Origin: JBDHWG01 sp046328525
Lineage (GTDB): Bacteria; Chloroflexota; Anaerolineae; Epilineales; JAHCIE01
NCBI GenBank assembly: GCA_046328525.1
Contig: JAXLWK010000003.1
Span: 1,116,001-1,180,000, forward strand
Length of the DNA stretch: 64,000 nt
Reading direction: 5' to 3'
Shown here: positions 16,123-24,620 of the stretch, piece by piece
Numbering within the stretch: the stretch's first letter is position 1
How the letters are laid out: every line of letters begins with the position of its first letter
Translations under genes and position numbers: made by a program
The notes under the pieces: generated by a model
The model's database searches: none
Told to the model about the DNA's origin: nothing
The model's input: only the letters and a program-made list of their open reading frames with translations

Positions 16123-17841
16123 ATGGCAGCTCCCCAGGGTAAACTCGGTCAGGCGCGTCAGCTCATCGCCGATCATGCCCAGCGCTACATCCCCATCCTG
16201 TCCTGGCTGCCGGGCTACTCCCCCGACTCCTGGCAGCCCGACTTGATCTCCGGGCTGACGATCGGCGGGACGATGATCCCGGTCGCGCTGGCCTACGCCG
16301 AGATGGCCGGCGTGCCGGCCCAGTCGGGCCTGTACGCGGCGCTGGCGGCGGTTGCGGCATATGCCGTGTTCGGCACGAGCCGCCATCTCCGTGTCACCAC
16401 CAGCTCGACTATGGCGGTCATGTCGGCGGCCGTCGTCGCGCCCCTCGCCGCCAGCAACCCATCCGACTACCTGGCGCTGAGTTCCGCCCTCGCCCTCATT
16501 GTCGGCCTCATCCTCCTGGTCGCCGGCTTCGCCCGCCTCGGCTTCATCTCTGACTTCCTCTCCAAGTCGGTCGTGACCGGCTTCATCTTCGGTCTGGCCC
16601 TGACCATCGCCATCGGCCAGGCGCCCAAGCTATTCGGCGTCCCGTCGGGCAGTGGCAACTTCTTCCAGCAGTTCTTCCAATTGCTCTTCAACCTGCCCCA
16701 AACCAACCCCTACACCTTCGTGATCGGCGCAGGCTCCATCGCCCTCATCATGATTCTCAAGCGCCGATATGCGCGCATACCGGCGGCGCTGGTCGCTCTC
16801 GCCGTTGGCATCCTGGCCGTCACCTTCCTCAATCTCGACGCGAAGGGCGTCAGTGTCGTGGGCGAGATCCCGACCGGCCTCCCCACGCCGACCATTCCGC
16901 GCATCGGCGCCGGCAATTTCTTCTTCCTTGTGGCCGGCGCAGCGGGCATAGTGTTCCTGGCCGTGGGCGAGTCGCTTGGCGCGGCGCGCGCCTTTGCCAC
17001 CCGCCACCACTACGACATCCAGCCTAACCAGGAGCTGATCGCCCTGGGCGTGGCAAACGTCTCGGCCGGCGTGCTCCAGGGATTCAGTGTAGACGCCAGT
17101 CTGTCGCAAACGGCGAGCGCCGACGCGGCCGGCGCGCGCACGCAGGTGTCTGGGCTGATTACGGCCGGGGTGATCGTTCTCACACTCCTGTTCCTCGCGC
17201 CGCTGTTCCACAACCTACCGAATGCCGTCCTCGGGGCGGTCGTTATTACGTCGGTGTTCGGCCTCATGGACCTAGACGAGCTAAAGCGCTACTATCGAAT
17301 GCGGCGGACGGACTTTCTGGTGGCCCTGACGGCGCTGATCGGCGTCCTCACCACCGATGTCCTGACCGGCCTCGTCATCGCGGTGTTACTGTCGCTCATC
17401 ATGCTGCTCTACCGCGCCAGCCGCCCCTACATCGCCACCCTGGGCCAGATCCCGGAGAAGACGGGGGAGTACGGCGACATTGGCCGCCACACGCGCTACC
17501 TGCCCGTGCCGGGGCTGCTCCTGATGCGCGTAGACGCGCCGCTGTACTTCTTCAACGCCAACGTCGCCCGAGATCAGATTCTCAGCCAGGTCGCCGCGGT
17601 CCACCCGCGCGCCGTCGTCCTGGACATCGGCGCGAGCGCCGACCTGGACATCTCGACGACCGACATGCTCCAGGAGCTGGCGGCGACGCTGCGCGAGGGC
17701 AAGGTCGAGCTGATGCTGGCGCAGGCCAGAGGCTCGGTGCGCGATCGGCTGCGCCGAACGGCGACGGTGCAGGTCATCGGCGAGGACCACATCTATCGCA
17801 GTGTTGACAGCGCCGTGCAGGACTTCGTGGCGCGACAATAG
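16123..17841 (+). CDS. SulP family anion transporter with STAS domain
   Basis: 572 aa. The membrane half has about 11-12 hydrophobic segments and the SulP signature region (MIPVALAYAEMAGVPAQSGL) near residue 55. The cytoplasmic STAS domain occupies about residues 440-570 (VPGLLLMRVDAPLYFFNAN, then AVVLDIGASADLDIS). SulP proteins carry sulfate, bicarbonate or other anions as H+ or Na+ symporters; the sequence does not decide the substrate. ATG at 16123 has GGAGGGAGG 5 nt upstream, better than the TTG at 16102. No carbonic anhydrase or sulfate-assimilation gene lies nearby to help. Confidence 0.88.
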   Translation: MAAPQGKLGQARQLIADHAQRYIPILSWLPGYSPDSWQPDLISGLTIGGTMIPVALAYAEMAGVPAQSGLYAALAAVAAYAVFGTSRHLRVTTSSTMAVMSAAVVAPLAASNPSDYLALSSALALIVGLILLVAGFARLGFISDFLSKSVVTGFIFGLALTIAIGQAPKLFGVPSGSGNFFQQFFQLLFNLPQTNPYTFVIGAGSIALIMILKRRYARIPAALVALAVGILAVTFLNLDAKGVSVVGEIPTGLPTPTIPRIGAGNFFFLVAGAAGIVFLAVGESLGAARAFATRHHYDIQPNQELIALGVANVSAGVLQGFSVDASLSQTASADAAGARTQVSGLITAGVIVLTLLFLAPLFHNLPNAVLGAVVITSVFGLMDLDELKRYYRMRRTDFLVALTALIGVLTTDVLTGLVIAVLLSLIMLLYRASRPYIATLGQIPEKTGEYGDIGRHTRYLPVPGLLLMRVDAPLYFFNANVARDQILSQVAAVHPRAVVLDIGASADLDISTTDMLQELAATLREGKVELMLAQARGSVRDRLRRTATVQVIGEDHIYRSVDSAVQDFVARQ

Positions 17842-17921
17842 CGGAGCGACCGTACTGGACGCACTGCGGCGAAAATAGGATAATTGCGGCTGCCAATGAG
17901 AAACAGGAAGGGATTCGAACA

Positions 17922-18950
17922 ATGAGCGCAACCCTTGTCAACCTGATGGTCGTCATGGAGAGCGTCTACAAGGCGTTCCCACCCAAAAATCTGCTGCCAT
18001 TCCGCAAGAGCGAGACGGCCAAAGTCGAGCCTGTCCTGAAAGACATCAGCATGGTCGTGCCCAAGGGCGAGATCTACGGCCTGCTGGGGCCGAGTGGCTC
18101 CGGCAAGACGACGACCATGCGCATGATGTTGGGGACGTACTTCCCCACGTCTGGGCGAGTCGAGGTCATGGGAACCCCGCCCAACAAGTGGAATCGAGAG
18201 CTGCAAGCCAAGATCGGCTACGTGCCGCAGCTCTTCGTCCTCTACCCTGACCTGACGGTCCGCCAAAACATGGAGTTCATCGCCTCCGTCTACGCCGTCC
18301 CGCTGGCCGAGCGCCGCAAGCGCATCCCAGAGGTGCTGGACCTGGTGGAGCTGACACCGGCCCAGAACCGACCGGCCGGCAAGATTTCCGGGGGCATGCA
18401 ACGCCGCCTGTCCATCGCCGCGGCCCTCATCCACCAGCCGCCGCTGCTATTCGTGGACGAGCCGACGGCGGGCATTGACCCGATCTTGCGGGCGAAAATC
18501 TGGGATGAGTTCCGCCGTCTCAAGCAAGAGGGCACGACCCTGTTTGTGACCACGCAGTACGTCAACGAGGCGGACCTGTGCGACCGCATCGGCATCATGA
18601 ACCGGGGCGAGCTGATCGCCAATGGGACGCCGGACGAGCTGCGGGAGCAGGCGTTCGCCGGCGAGAGTCAGGTGATTGACGTGACGACAGCCTCGCCCCT
18701 GCCGGCCAGCCTGCCGAGCCTGGGAGCGGAGCCGCTGGTCAAGAGCTTCGAGCGCCTGTCTGACCGCCGTATTCTCGTGCGGGTCCAGTCGTCCGGGCGA
18801 GACATGGAAGAAGTCGTGCAGGCGCTCCAGCGGGATGGGGTTGCCATCGAGCAGCTCAATGCCCGCTCCGTCGAGTTCGACGACGTATTCCTGCGCATTG
18901 TCAACGAGGCTGGCCGGCGGGTGCACGCCGGCATCGGGGGAATATCATGA
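17922..18950 (+). CDS. ABC transporter ATP-binding protein
   Basis: 342 aa. Walker A GPSGSGKTTTMRMM near residue 54, signature ISGGMQRRLS, Walker B LLFVDEPTAGIDP and an H-loop region with Gln (VTTQYVNEADLC). A C-terminal extension of about 100 residues (from about 240) is typical of DrrA/NatA-type exporters. A long N-terminal insertion (PKNLLPFRKSETAKVEPVLK) precedes Walker A. It pairs with the permease that begins inside its stop codon (ATGA overlap at 18947). The pair probably exports a drug-like or lipid compound. Confidence 0.88.
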   Translation: MSATLVNLMVVMESVYKAFPPKNLLPFRKSETAKVEPVLKDISMVVPKGEIYGLLGPSGSGKTTTMRMMLGTYFPTSGRVEVMGTPPNKWNRELQAKIGYVPQLFVLYPDLTVRQNMEFIASVYAVPLAERRKRIPEVLDLVELTPAQNRPAGKISGGMQRRLSIAAALIHQPPLLFVDEPTAGIDPILRAKIWDEFRRLKQEGTTLFVTTQYVNEADLCDRIGIMNRGELIANGTPDELREQAFAGESQVIDVTTASPLPASLPSLGAEPLVKSFERLSDRRILVRVQSSGRDMEEVVQALQRDGVAIEQLNARSVEFDDVFLRIVNEAGRRVHAGIGGIS

Positions 18951-20464
18951 GCGCCTTTCTCCGCTTCACAGCATTCACCCTCAAAGAGTCGTATGAAATC
19001 CTGCGGCAGCCGATTCTCATCGGCTCCCTGATCCTTGGCCCCTTCGCCATCCTGCTCATCTTCGGCATGGGCTACACCGGCCGGCAGCCGGCGGTGCGCC
19101 TCGGCCTCATCATGCCGCCCAACCAGCCGCAAATTGCCAAGCTGGTGGAGGAGGTCAAACGCTACCAGGAAATTGACCTGGTGCTGCTCACCACGAGCGA
19201 ACAGGAAGCCCACACCGCGCTCCTCAACGGGACAGTCGAGATCGTGGCGGCCATCCCGGCGAACGCGGCTGAGGAGGTTCGGAAGGGCAAGCAGGTCGAG
19301 GTCAAGGAGACGGCATACCAGGTGGACCCGGTGCGGGTCAGCTATGCCCAGGTCATGACCCAGTTCGTCGTGGACTACCTCAACCGCCAGCTCCTGGCCG
19401 AAGGCGCGAAGCGCGTGCAGGATGTCAGCGAAAACGTTGACGCCTACTCGACCAAGAGCCTGGACGACCTGATTGGGATGATCGGCAAGGTCAACAGCCC
19501 GCAGTATGCCAAGACCCAGACCGATCTTGGCCGCGCGACGACGCTCACCGAGGGCCTGATCAAGACGTACGACCAGTTGCCGCCCAACTCTCAGGCCGCG
19601 ATCGCCGTCCTGGGTGGGTCGAGTGGCTTCAACCCGACCCAGGCGCGCACCCAGCTGGCAAACCTGCGCGATAGCCTGCTGGAAATCAGCACCCAGATGA
19701 AGTCACTCAGCCAGAACGCAGGCGAGTACCAGGCGCAGCTCGTCGACGCGCGCGACAACCTGGCGCAGCTCCAGGCGGCCGCGAAACAGATGCAGGCGAT
19801 ACCGTCCGACGTGTTCATCGCCCCGGTGGTCACGCAGTTCGCCAACATTGCCCGGTTCCAGCCGACCTACATCGCCTTCTACGCGCCGGCCGTCCTGGCC
19901 CTGCTGCTGCAACACCTGGCCGTCACCTTTGGCGCGCTTTCCCTCGTGCGCGAGCGGACACGCGGCACGCAGGAGCTGTTCAGCGTCGCGCCCATCACCG
20001 CCGGCGAGGTGGTGATCGGCAAGTATACCGCCTACATGCTCATCCTCTTGGCCGTGGCGGCGATCCTCACGCTACTGATGCTGGCGATGCTGCGTGTGCC
20101 GATGCTCGGCTCGTGGCCGGCGTACATCCTGGTCGCCCTGCTGGTGTGCCTGGCGTCCCTCGGCTGGGGCTTCTTCATCAGCGTCATCTCCGAGACGGAG
20201 AGCCAGGCGGTGCAGTTCGCCATGCTGCTGCTCCTGGCGTCCATCTTCTTCGGCGGCTTCTTCCTCCCGCTGCCCTCTCTGGAGCCAATCGTCCGCGTCA
20301 TCTCCTACCTGCTGCCCGTGACGTATGGCACCCAGGCGCTGCAAGAGATCATGCTCACCGCCCGCCTGCCTCAGATGTATCTCTGGGTCGGGCTGTCTAT
20401 CCTGAGCCTGGTGCTCTTCGCGTTTACCGTCGGGCTATACCGTCGGCAAACGGCCCGATCGTAG
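18947..20464 (+). CDS. ABC-2 type permease
   Basis: 505 aa. One TM helix near residue 25 (ILIGSLILGPFAILLIFG), then an extracytoplasmic domain of about 270 residues, then five TM helices (about 310-500), ending with a short basic tail. The periplasmic part contains the pattern VEIVAAIPANAAEEVRKGK found in YhgE/DrrB-like exporters. It overlaps the ATPase gene by 4 bp, so they are translationally coupled and form one transporter. The large external domain is longer than in simple DrrB permeases. Confidence 0.85.
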   Translation: MSAFLRFTAFTLKESYEILRQPILIGSLILGPFAILLIFGMGYTGRQPAVRLGLIMPPNQPQIAKLVEEVKRYQEIDLVLLTTSEQEAHTALLNGTVEIVAAIPANAAEEVRKGKQVEVKETAYQVDPVRVSYAQVMTQFVVDYLNRQLLAEGAKRVQDVSENVDAYSTKSLDDLIGMIGKVNSPQYAKTQTDLGRATTLTEGLIKTYDQLPPNSQAAIAVLGGSSGFNPTQARTQLANLRDSLLEISTQMKSLSQNAGEYQAQLVDARDNLAQLQAAAKQMQAIPSDVFIAPVVTQFANIARFQPTYIAFYAPAVLALLLQHLAVTFGALSLVRERTRGTQELFSVAPITAGEVVIGKYTAYMLILLAVAAILTLLMLAMLRVPMLGSWPAYILVALLVCLASLGWGFFISVISETESQAVQFAMLLLLASIFFGGFFLPLPSLEPIVRVISYLLPVTYGTQALQEIMLTARLPQMYLWVGLSILSLVLFAFTVGLYRRQTARS

Positions 20465-20470
20465 GTCAGC

Positions 20471-20863
20471 ATGTCAGACAACGCCGTCCTCAAGAAGCTG
20501 TACCTGAAACCGGGCTATCGGGCCATCATTCTGAACGCACCGGCATCGTACCAGCCCGTGATCGCCGACATACCGCCGACGGTGACCCTGGCCGACGCCC
20601 TGGCGGGCGAGTTCGACTTCATCCAGGTGTTCGTCGTCAAGCGGGCGGATCTCGAGGCGTCGGCCCAATCCCTGGCGGCGGCGCTGAAGCCGGACGGCCT
20701 GCTGTGGGCGACGTACCCCAAGGCCAAGGCGCTCGGAACTGACCTCAAGCGCGAAACGGTATGGGAAGCGTTGCAGCCGGCCGGGCTGCGGCCCGTCGCC
20801 CAGGTCGCCATTGACGACACCTGGTCGGCGCTGCGCTTCAAGCACGACAGCGAGGGCGGATGA
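20471..20863 (+). CDS. DUF3052-like protein
   Basis: 130 aa, soluble. KKLYLKPGYRAIILNAPASY at the start, a central FDFIQVFVVKRADLEA, then LKPDGLLWATYPKAKALGTD and VAIDDTWSALRFKHD. This alpha/beta pattern matches the DUF3052 family, which has a degenerate methyltransferase-like fold and no assigned function. It follows the permease by 6 bp and its stop codon overlaps the start of the aminotransferase gene, so it is part of the same operon. Confidence 0.75.
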   Translation: MSDNAVLKKLYLKPGYRAIILNAPASYQPVIADIPPTVTLADALAGEFDFIQVFVVKRADLEASAQSLAAALKPDGLLWATYPKAKALGTDLKRETVWEALQPAGLRPVAQVAIDDTWSALRFKHDSEGG

Positions 20864-22044
20864 TGCTCGACATCCAGCGGCTGCGGGACGATACGCCCGG
20901 CGTGGCGCACGTGATTCACCTGAACAACGCGGGCGCGGCGCTCATGCCGCGCCCCGTCCTTGACACCGTCACGCAGCACCTGGCGCGCGAGGCCGAGATC
21001 GGCGGCTACGAGGCGGCAGCCGAGGCCGAGGCGCGGCTGGAGGGCGTCTACGCTTCGCTGGCGCGTCTCGTCAATGCCGCGCCCGACGAGATCGCCGTCA
21101 TCGAGAACGGCACTCGGGCCTGGGACATGGCATTCTACGCCCTGCCGCTGGCCCCGGGCGACGTGATCCTGACCTCGGATACCGAGTACGCCGGCAACTA
21201 CATCCCCTACCTTCAGCGGCGCGCGCGTGACGGCGTCGAGATTCGTGTCATCCCCAATGCCGAGCAAGGCGGCGTGTCGCTGGCCGCGCTGCGGCGGATG
21301 CTGGAGGACGAGCGCGTCCGCCTGATCTCCCTGCCGATGCTCGCCACCAACGGCGGCCCGGTTCAGCCGGCGGCGGAAATTGGCGCGCTGGCCCAAGCGG
21401 CGGGCGTGTGGTATCTGCTGGACGCGATCCAGACGGTCGGGCAGATGCCGATAGACGTGGGGACCATCGGCTGCGACATGCTCTCGGCCACGAGTCGCAA
21501 GTATCTCAGGGGGCCGCGAGGGATGGGCTTTCTGTATGTGCGCCGCCAGCTGTACGGCAGCCTGGCGCCGCCGCTGCTCGACCTGCACGCCGCGCGCCTG
21601 CTCGACGCGGACACCTACCGTCTACGCGGCGATGCGCAGCGTTTCGAGAACTGGGAGACGAATGTCGCGGCGAAGCTGGGGATGGGGGCGGCGGCGGACT
21701 ATGCGCTGGCGATGGGGGTGGAGGACATCTGGGCGCGCATCAAGACGCTGGCAGCCTTGCTCCGCTGGCGGCTGGCGGCGGTGGAGGGTGTCAGCGTCAC
21801 CGATGCCGGCGCGCATCTGTCGGGGATCGTCACATTCACGGTCGCCGGGCGTGAGACGCGCGATATTCAGGCCGATCTGGCCGCGCTGACGCCACGCATC
21901 AACGTGACCGTCTCCACCCGCTCCTCGACGCTGCTGGACATGACGGCGCGGGACCTCGACAGCGTCGTGCGCGCCTCCGTCCACGCCTACAACACCGAGG
22001 CAGAGATCGAGGCGCTGGTCGCCGCGCTATCCCGCCTCGCCTGA
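20860..22044 (+). CDS. Class V PLP-dependent aminotransferase (cysteine desulfurase/IPN epimerase-like)
   Basis: 394 aa, a full-length fold-type I enzyme. It has IHLNNAGAALMPRPV at the N-terminus, NGTRAWDMAFYAL at the cofactor phosphate region, and WYLLDAIQTVGQMPIDV with the cofactor-binding Asp. The Schiff-base Lys lies in SATSRKYLRGPRGMGFLYV near residue 215. This arrangement is closest to the isopenicillin N epimerase/cysteine desulfurase-like branch; the substrate cannot be read from sequence. The start overlaps the previous stop by 4 bp. Linkage to an ABC exporter suggests, by inference, modification of an exported small molecule. Confidence 0.85.
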   Translation: MMLDIQRLRDDTPGVAHVIHLNNAGAALMPRPVLDTVTQHLAREAEIGGYEAAAEAEARLEGVYASLARLVNAAPDEIAVIENGTRAWDMAFYALPLAPGDVILTSDTEYAGNYIPYLQRRARDGVEIRVIPNAEQGGVSLAALRRMLEDERVRLISLPMLATNGGPVQPAAEIGALAQAAGVWYLLDAIQTVGQMPIDVGTIGCDMLSATSRKYLRGPRGMGFLYVRRQLYGSLAPPLLDLHAARLLDADTYRLRGDAQRFENWETNVAAKLGMGAAADYALAMGVEDIWARIKTLAALLRWRLAAVEGVSVTDAGAHLSGIVTFTVAGRETRDIQADLAALTPRINVTVSTRSSTLLDMTARDLDSVVRASVHAYNTEAEIEALVAALSRLA

Positions 22045-22056
22045 CCCCCTACGTCG

Positions 22057-23508
22057 TCAATCAAGCACCGGCAGTGGCACCGGCAGCGACAAGAGTGTTG
22101 ACGCGAACGTGATCGAGCGCGTCGCCCATGACACGCCGTAACCGTTGCTGAAGCTCGTCCCGTTGACGGCATAGATATACCAGGTATACGGTGTCGCAAC
22201 CTTGAGGCCGCAGGCCGACGACTGCGCGCTCGTCAGGATGTACGTCGCGCCGGACGCCGGGTTTGACACACACACCTCATGGCCCGTCTGGTCTTCAAGG
22301 CCCCAGGCATACCGCTCCGTCGGCAAGTTGTTTCCGCGCTGCGTCCACTGGAATTGGACCGGCACGAACACCCGGCTGCCGTCCGCCGGGCTGTTGAGGG
22401 CGAACGTGGCAATGTCGAAGCTCGGCAGGGCAAGGTTCTGCCCGGCGACGTATGAGGTAATCAGGGCCGTCTTCCAGTAGAAGAGGTAGCTCGTGGTGGA
22501 CGAGTTGACGAAGGCCACGTAGTAGCTCTGGCCGACGTCGAGCGGCGCCGGGTTGGCGAATGTGTAGCCGCCGCCGAACGCGGTCGTCGCTGTCTGGACT
22601 GGGCTCGTCGCCGTCGGATCGCACAGACGAAGATCGGTCTGCCCGCACGTGTATAGCCCGACTGTGATTCCGGACATCGGGCTGGTGCCGAACTGAACTG
22701 CGCCACTGATGCTGCCAGGGGCGAAGGTCGGGGTGACGGTCGGGGTTGGCGTCCTGGTGGCGGTCGGCGTGTTTGTCGGTGTGTTCGTCGGGGTATTCGT
22801 CGGCGTGTTCGTCGGCGTGTTCGTCGGTGTGTTCGTCGGCGTGTTCGTCGGCGTGTTCGTCGGCGTGTTCGTCGGCGTGTTCGTCGGCGTGTTCGTCGGC
22901 GTGTTCGTCGGCGTGTTCGTCGGTGTGTTCGTCGGGGTATTCGTCGGCGTGTTCGTCGGCGTGTTCGTCGGCGTGTTCGTCGGCGTGTTCGTCGGCGTGT
23001 TCGTCGGCGTGTTCGTCGGCGTGTTCGTCGGGGTGTTCGTCGGTGTGTTCGTCGGCGTGTTCGTTGGGGTATTCGTCGGCGTGTTCGTCACCGTCAGGGT
23101 GTTCGTCGGCGTGTTCGTCGGTGTGTTGGTGACCGTCGGTGTATTCGTCGGCGTGTTCGTCGGCGTGTTCGTTGGGGTATTCGTCGGCGTGTTCGTCACC
23201 GTCGGGGAGTTGGTCGGCGTCCGAGTAGGCGTCAGCGTGATCGTTGGCGTGTCGGTGGCGCGGAGTGTGCCTGTCGGTGTCGCGGTGGCGGTGGAGGTCG
23301 GCGTCGCCGTGATGGTCGGCGTCGGGGTACGCGACGGGCGTGGGGTCGGTGTGTCGGGGCAGCCCGTTGGTGTTGCGTCGAGGCTGCTGAGTTGGGGCGC
23401 ATCAAAGTCATCGGCAGCCACGGTAGCTACAGCCGCCGCGTAGCCGGTCAGGAAAACCGCCAGGAAACCCAACAGAACAACCGCCAGTCGAAGTCCGCTG
23501 ATTCGCAT
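22057..23508 (-). CDS. Secreted Thr-Pro-repeat protein with C-terminal beta domains
   Basis: 483 aa. An N-terminal signal or anchor helix (LRLAVVLLGFLAVFLTGYAA) is followed by about 180 residues made of TNTP tetrapeptides, ranging from degenerate to perfect. After the repeat stalk come a Cna/SpaA-like domain (GSISGAVQFGTSPMSGITVG) and a fibronectin-like domain (FALNSPADGSRVFVPVQFQW, then TPYTWYIYAVNGTS). Such Thr-Pro stalks are typical of Chloroflexota surface proteins and probably act as an extended, possibly glycosylated spacer. It is convergent with the aminotransferase gene and divergent from the cNMP-binding gene. The ribosome site before ATG at 23508 is weak. Confidence 0.8.
   Translation of the reverse strand: MRISGLRLAVVLLGFLAVFLTGYAAAVATVAADDFDAPQLSSLDATPTGCPDTPTPRPSRTPTPTITATPTSTATATPTGTLRATDTPTITLTPTRTPTNSPTVTNTPTNTPTNTPTNTPTNTPTVTNTPTNTPTNTLTVTNTPTNTPTNTPTNTPTNTPTNTPTNTPTNTPTNTPTNTPTNTPTNTPTNTPTNTPTNTPTNTPTNTPTNTPTNTPTNTPTNTPTNTPTNTPTNTPTNTPTNTPTNTPTATRTPTPTVTPTFAPGSISGAVQFGTSPMSGITVGLYTCGQTDLRLCDPTATSPVQTATTAFGGGYTFANPAPLDVGQSYYVAFVNSSTTSYLFYWKTALITSYVAGQNLALPSFDIATFALNSPADGSRVFVPVQFQWTQRGNNLPTERYAWGLEDQTGHEVCVSNPASGATYILTSAQSSACGLKVATPYTWYIYAVNGTSFSNGYGVSWATRSITFASTLLSLPVPLPVLD
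22765..23088. repeat. Tandem array of 27 uninterrupted 12-bp units
   Basis: Unit CGGCGTGTTCGT with substitutions at positions 4, 7 and 9 (for example CGGGGTATTCGT), in frame with TNTP repeats on the minus strand. After 23088 the array goes on in interrupted form to about 23208. The number of units is likely to vary between strains. Confidence 0.9.
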
Positions 23509-23895
23509 GTATTGCTACCACATCTTGTACGCTAAGTTTGGTGAGGAACGCATCTCGGCACACGACGTGGCAACAGGGCGGGTGGCTCCCGTGTCCCTCG
23601 AATGGCGGCCCATAGAAACTTCAGGCGCAGAAGAATACCACCACTCGTTTGTTGCGTGCAAATCCGCCGCGTCGCGGCCGCGCCTGGATTCGCCCACGTG
23701 CGGATAACAGTTTGGTGAGAAAAACCCCGACGCGCGCAAGAACGCAGCCCCGACGCCCGCCGACGTTTGCGATATTGAGCCAATGATGGCATAGTTATCA
23801 ACCTGTTGGGGCGGCGAGCCGCCCACTGTTCTGCGCGCCTGTTACACGTCCAGCCACTCACCCAACCTTGATCCATCACAGATGCAGGTAGCTTT
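23509..23895. other. 387-bp divergent intergenic region
   Basis: It separates the Thr-Pro protein gene (minus) from the cNMP-binding protein gene (plus) and must hold both promoters, but I see no convincing -35/-10 pair on either strand. A tight GC-rich palindrome GGGCGGC-GA-GCCGCCC lies at 23809-23824. The word CTTCAGGCGCAGAAG at 23619-23633 resembles the hairpin at 9542-9557. Confidence 0.4.
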
Positions 23896-24576
23896 ATGTC
23901 GGTCTCTTCTCAGCCTGAGTCAGTATCACGCGCGGACATGCTCGCCGCGCTGCGACGCGGTTTCGCGGGGATTGCCGAAGCCGAGCTTAGTACCCTGTGC
24001 GACCTGGCGAGCGTCTGTACCTACCCGGCCGCGACGCGCCTGGTGCATGAGGACGCGATCGAGAACCTCTTCTACTTCCTCGTCAAGGGCGACGTTTCCG
24101 TGACCGTTAAGGTCGGGGCGGATGGCGAACGCGAGCTGGGCAGACGCTCGGCGGGACAGTTCTTCGGCGAGATGGCGCTCATTGACAGCGGGCCGCGCTC
24201 GGCCAGCGTCACCACCCTGACCGAGACGACGGCCCTGGAGCTGTCCACCGCCCACTTCGTCTCGGCCCTGAGTCTCTGCCCCAACGTCGCGTTGCGCGTC
24301 ATGCGGCACGTTGTCTCGCAGCTACGCCACGCGATTGACGAGAACGTGCAATATTATGAAGCGGAGCTGGCGGCCGCGCGCGAGCGGGAGATCCAGCTCG
24401 CTCAGCAAGTGGAGATGCTGCGCATCGAGATAGACCAGGTACGCCTGCAACACGAGGTCCACGAAGTCACCGACACCGACTACTTCCGAACGCTGCGCGA
24501 CAAAGCCGGCGCGATGCGCGAGCGGCTCAACCGGGATGGTGAGAGCAAGGGCGCGAGCGGCCAGAAAGAATCGTGA
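23896..24576 (+). CDS. Cyclic nucleotide-binding protein without a DNA-binding domain
   Basis: 226 aa. Residues 20-140 are a CRP-type cNMP-binding beta-roll with the phosphate-binding-cassette pattern GQFFGEMALIDSGPRSASV, including the conserved Gly-Glu and Arg. The usual winged-helix HTH is missing. Instead, residues 150-195 form a coiled coil (EAELAAAREREIQLAQQVEM) ending in an acidic DTDYFRTLRDKAGAMRERL motif. It is therefore a cAMP/cGMP receptor that works through protein contacts, not a transcription factor. It is first in a plus-strand run with the giant caspase-like surface protein (44 bp later) and the cyclase-AAA-TPR protein, so it may sense the product of that cyclase. Confidence 0.82.
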   Translation: MSVSSQPESVSRADMLAALRRGFAGIAEAELSTLCDLASVCTYPAATRLVHEDAIENLFYFLVKGDVSVTVKVGADGERELGRRSAGQFFGEMALIDSGPRSASVTTLTETTALELSTAHFVSALSLCPNVALRVMRHVVSQLRHAIDENVQYYEAELAAAREREIQLAQQVEMLRIEIDQVRLQHEVHEVTDTDYFRTLRDKAGAMRERLNRDGESKGASGQKES

Positions 24577-24620
24577 CGCGCGTTTTCATGCGACACCAGC
24601 AGTTCGCCCCAGGGGACACA

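Noticed and set aside
17900..17945. GGATTCGAAC before the ABC ATPase gene looks like a tRNA T-arm on the minus strand
   Set aside because: The flanking bases do not form the 5-bp T-stem and no acceptor, D or anticodon arms are present. The word overlaps the ribosome-site region of the ATPase gene.
22765..23208. Could the repeat be a CRISPR array?
   Set aside because: The units are 12 bp, contiguous and coding, with no spacers and no cas genes. The same holds for the 18-bp array at 26733-27020.
22709..23443. Plus-strand frame reading GVFVGVFV repeats
   Set aside because: It is produced by reading the 12-bp repeat on the wrong strand. The minus frame has a signal peptide and recognisable C-terminal domains.
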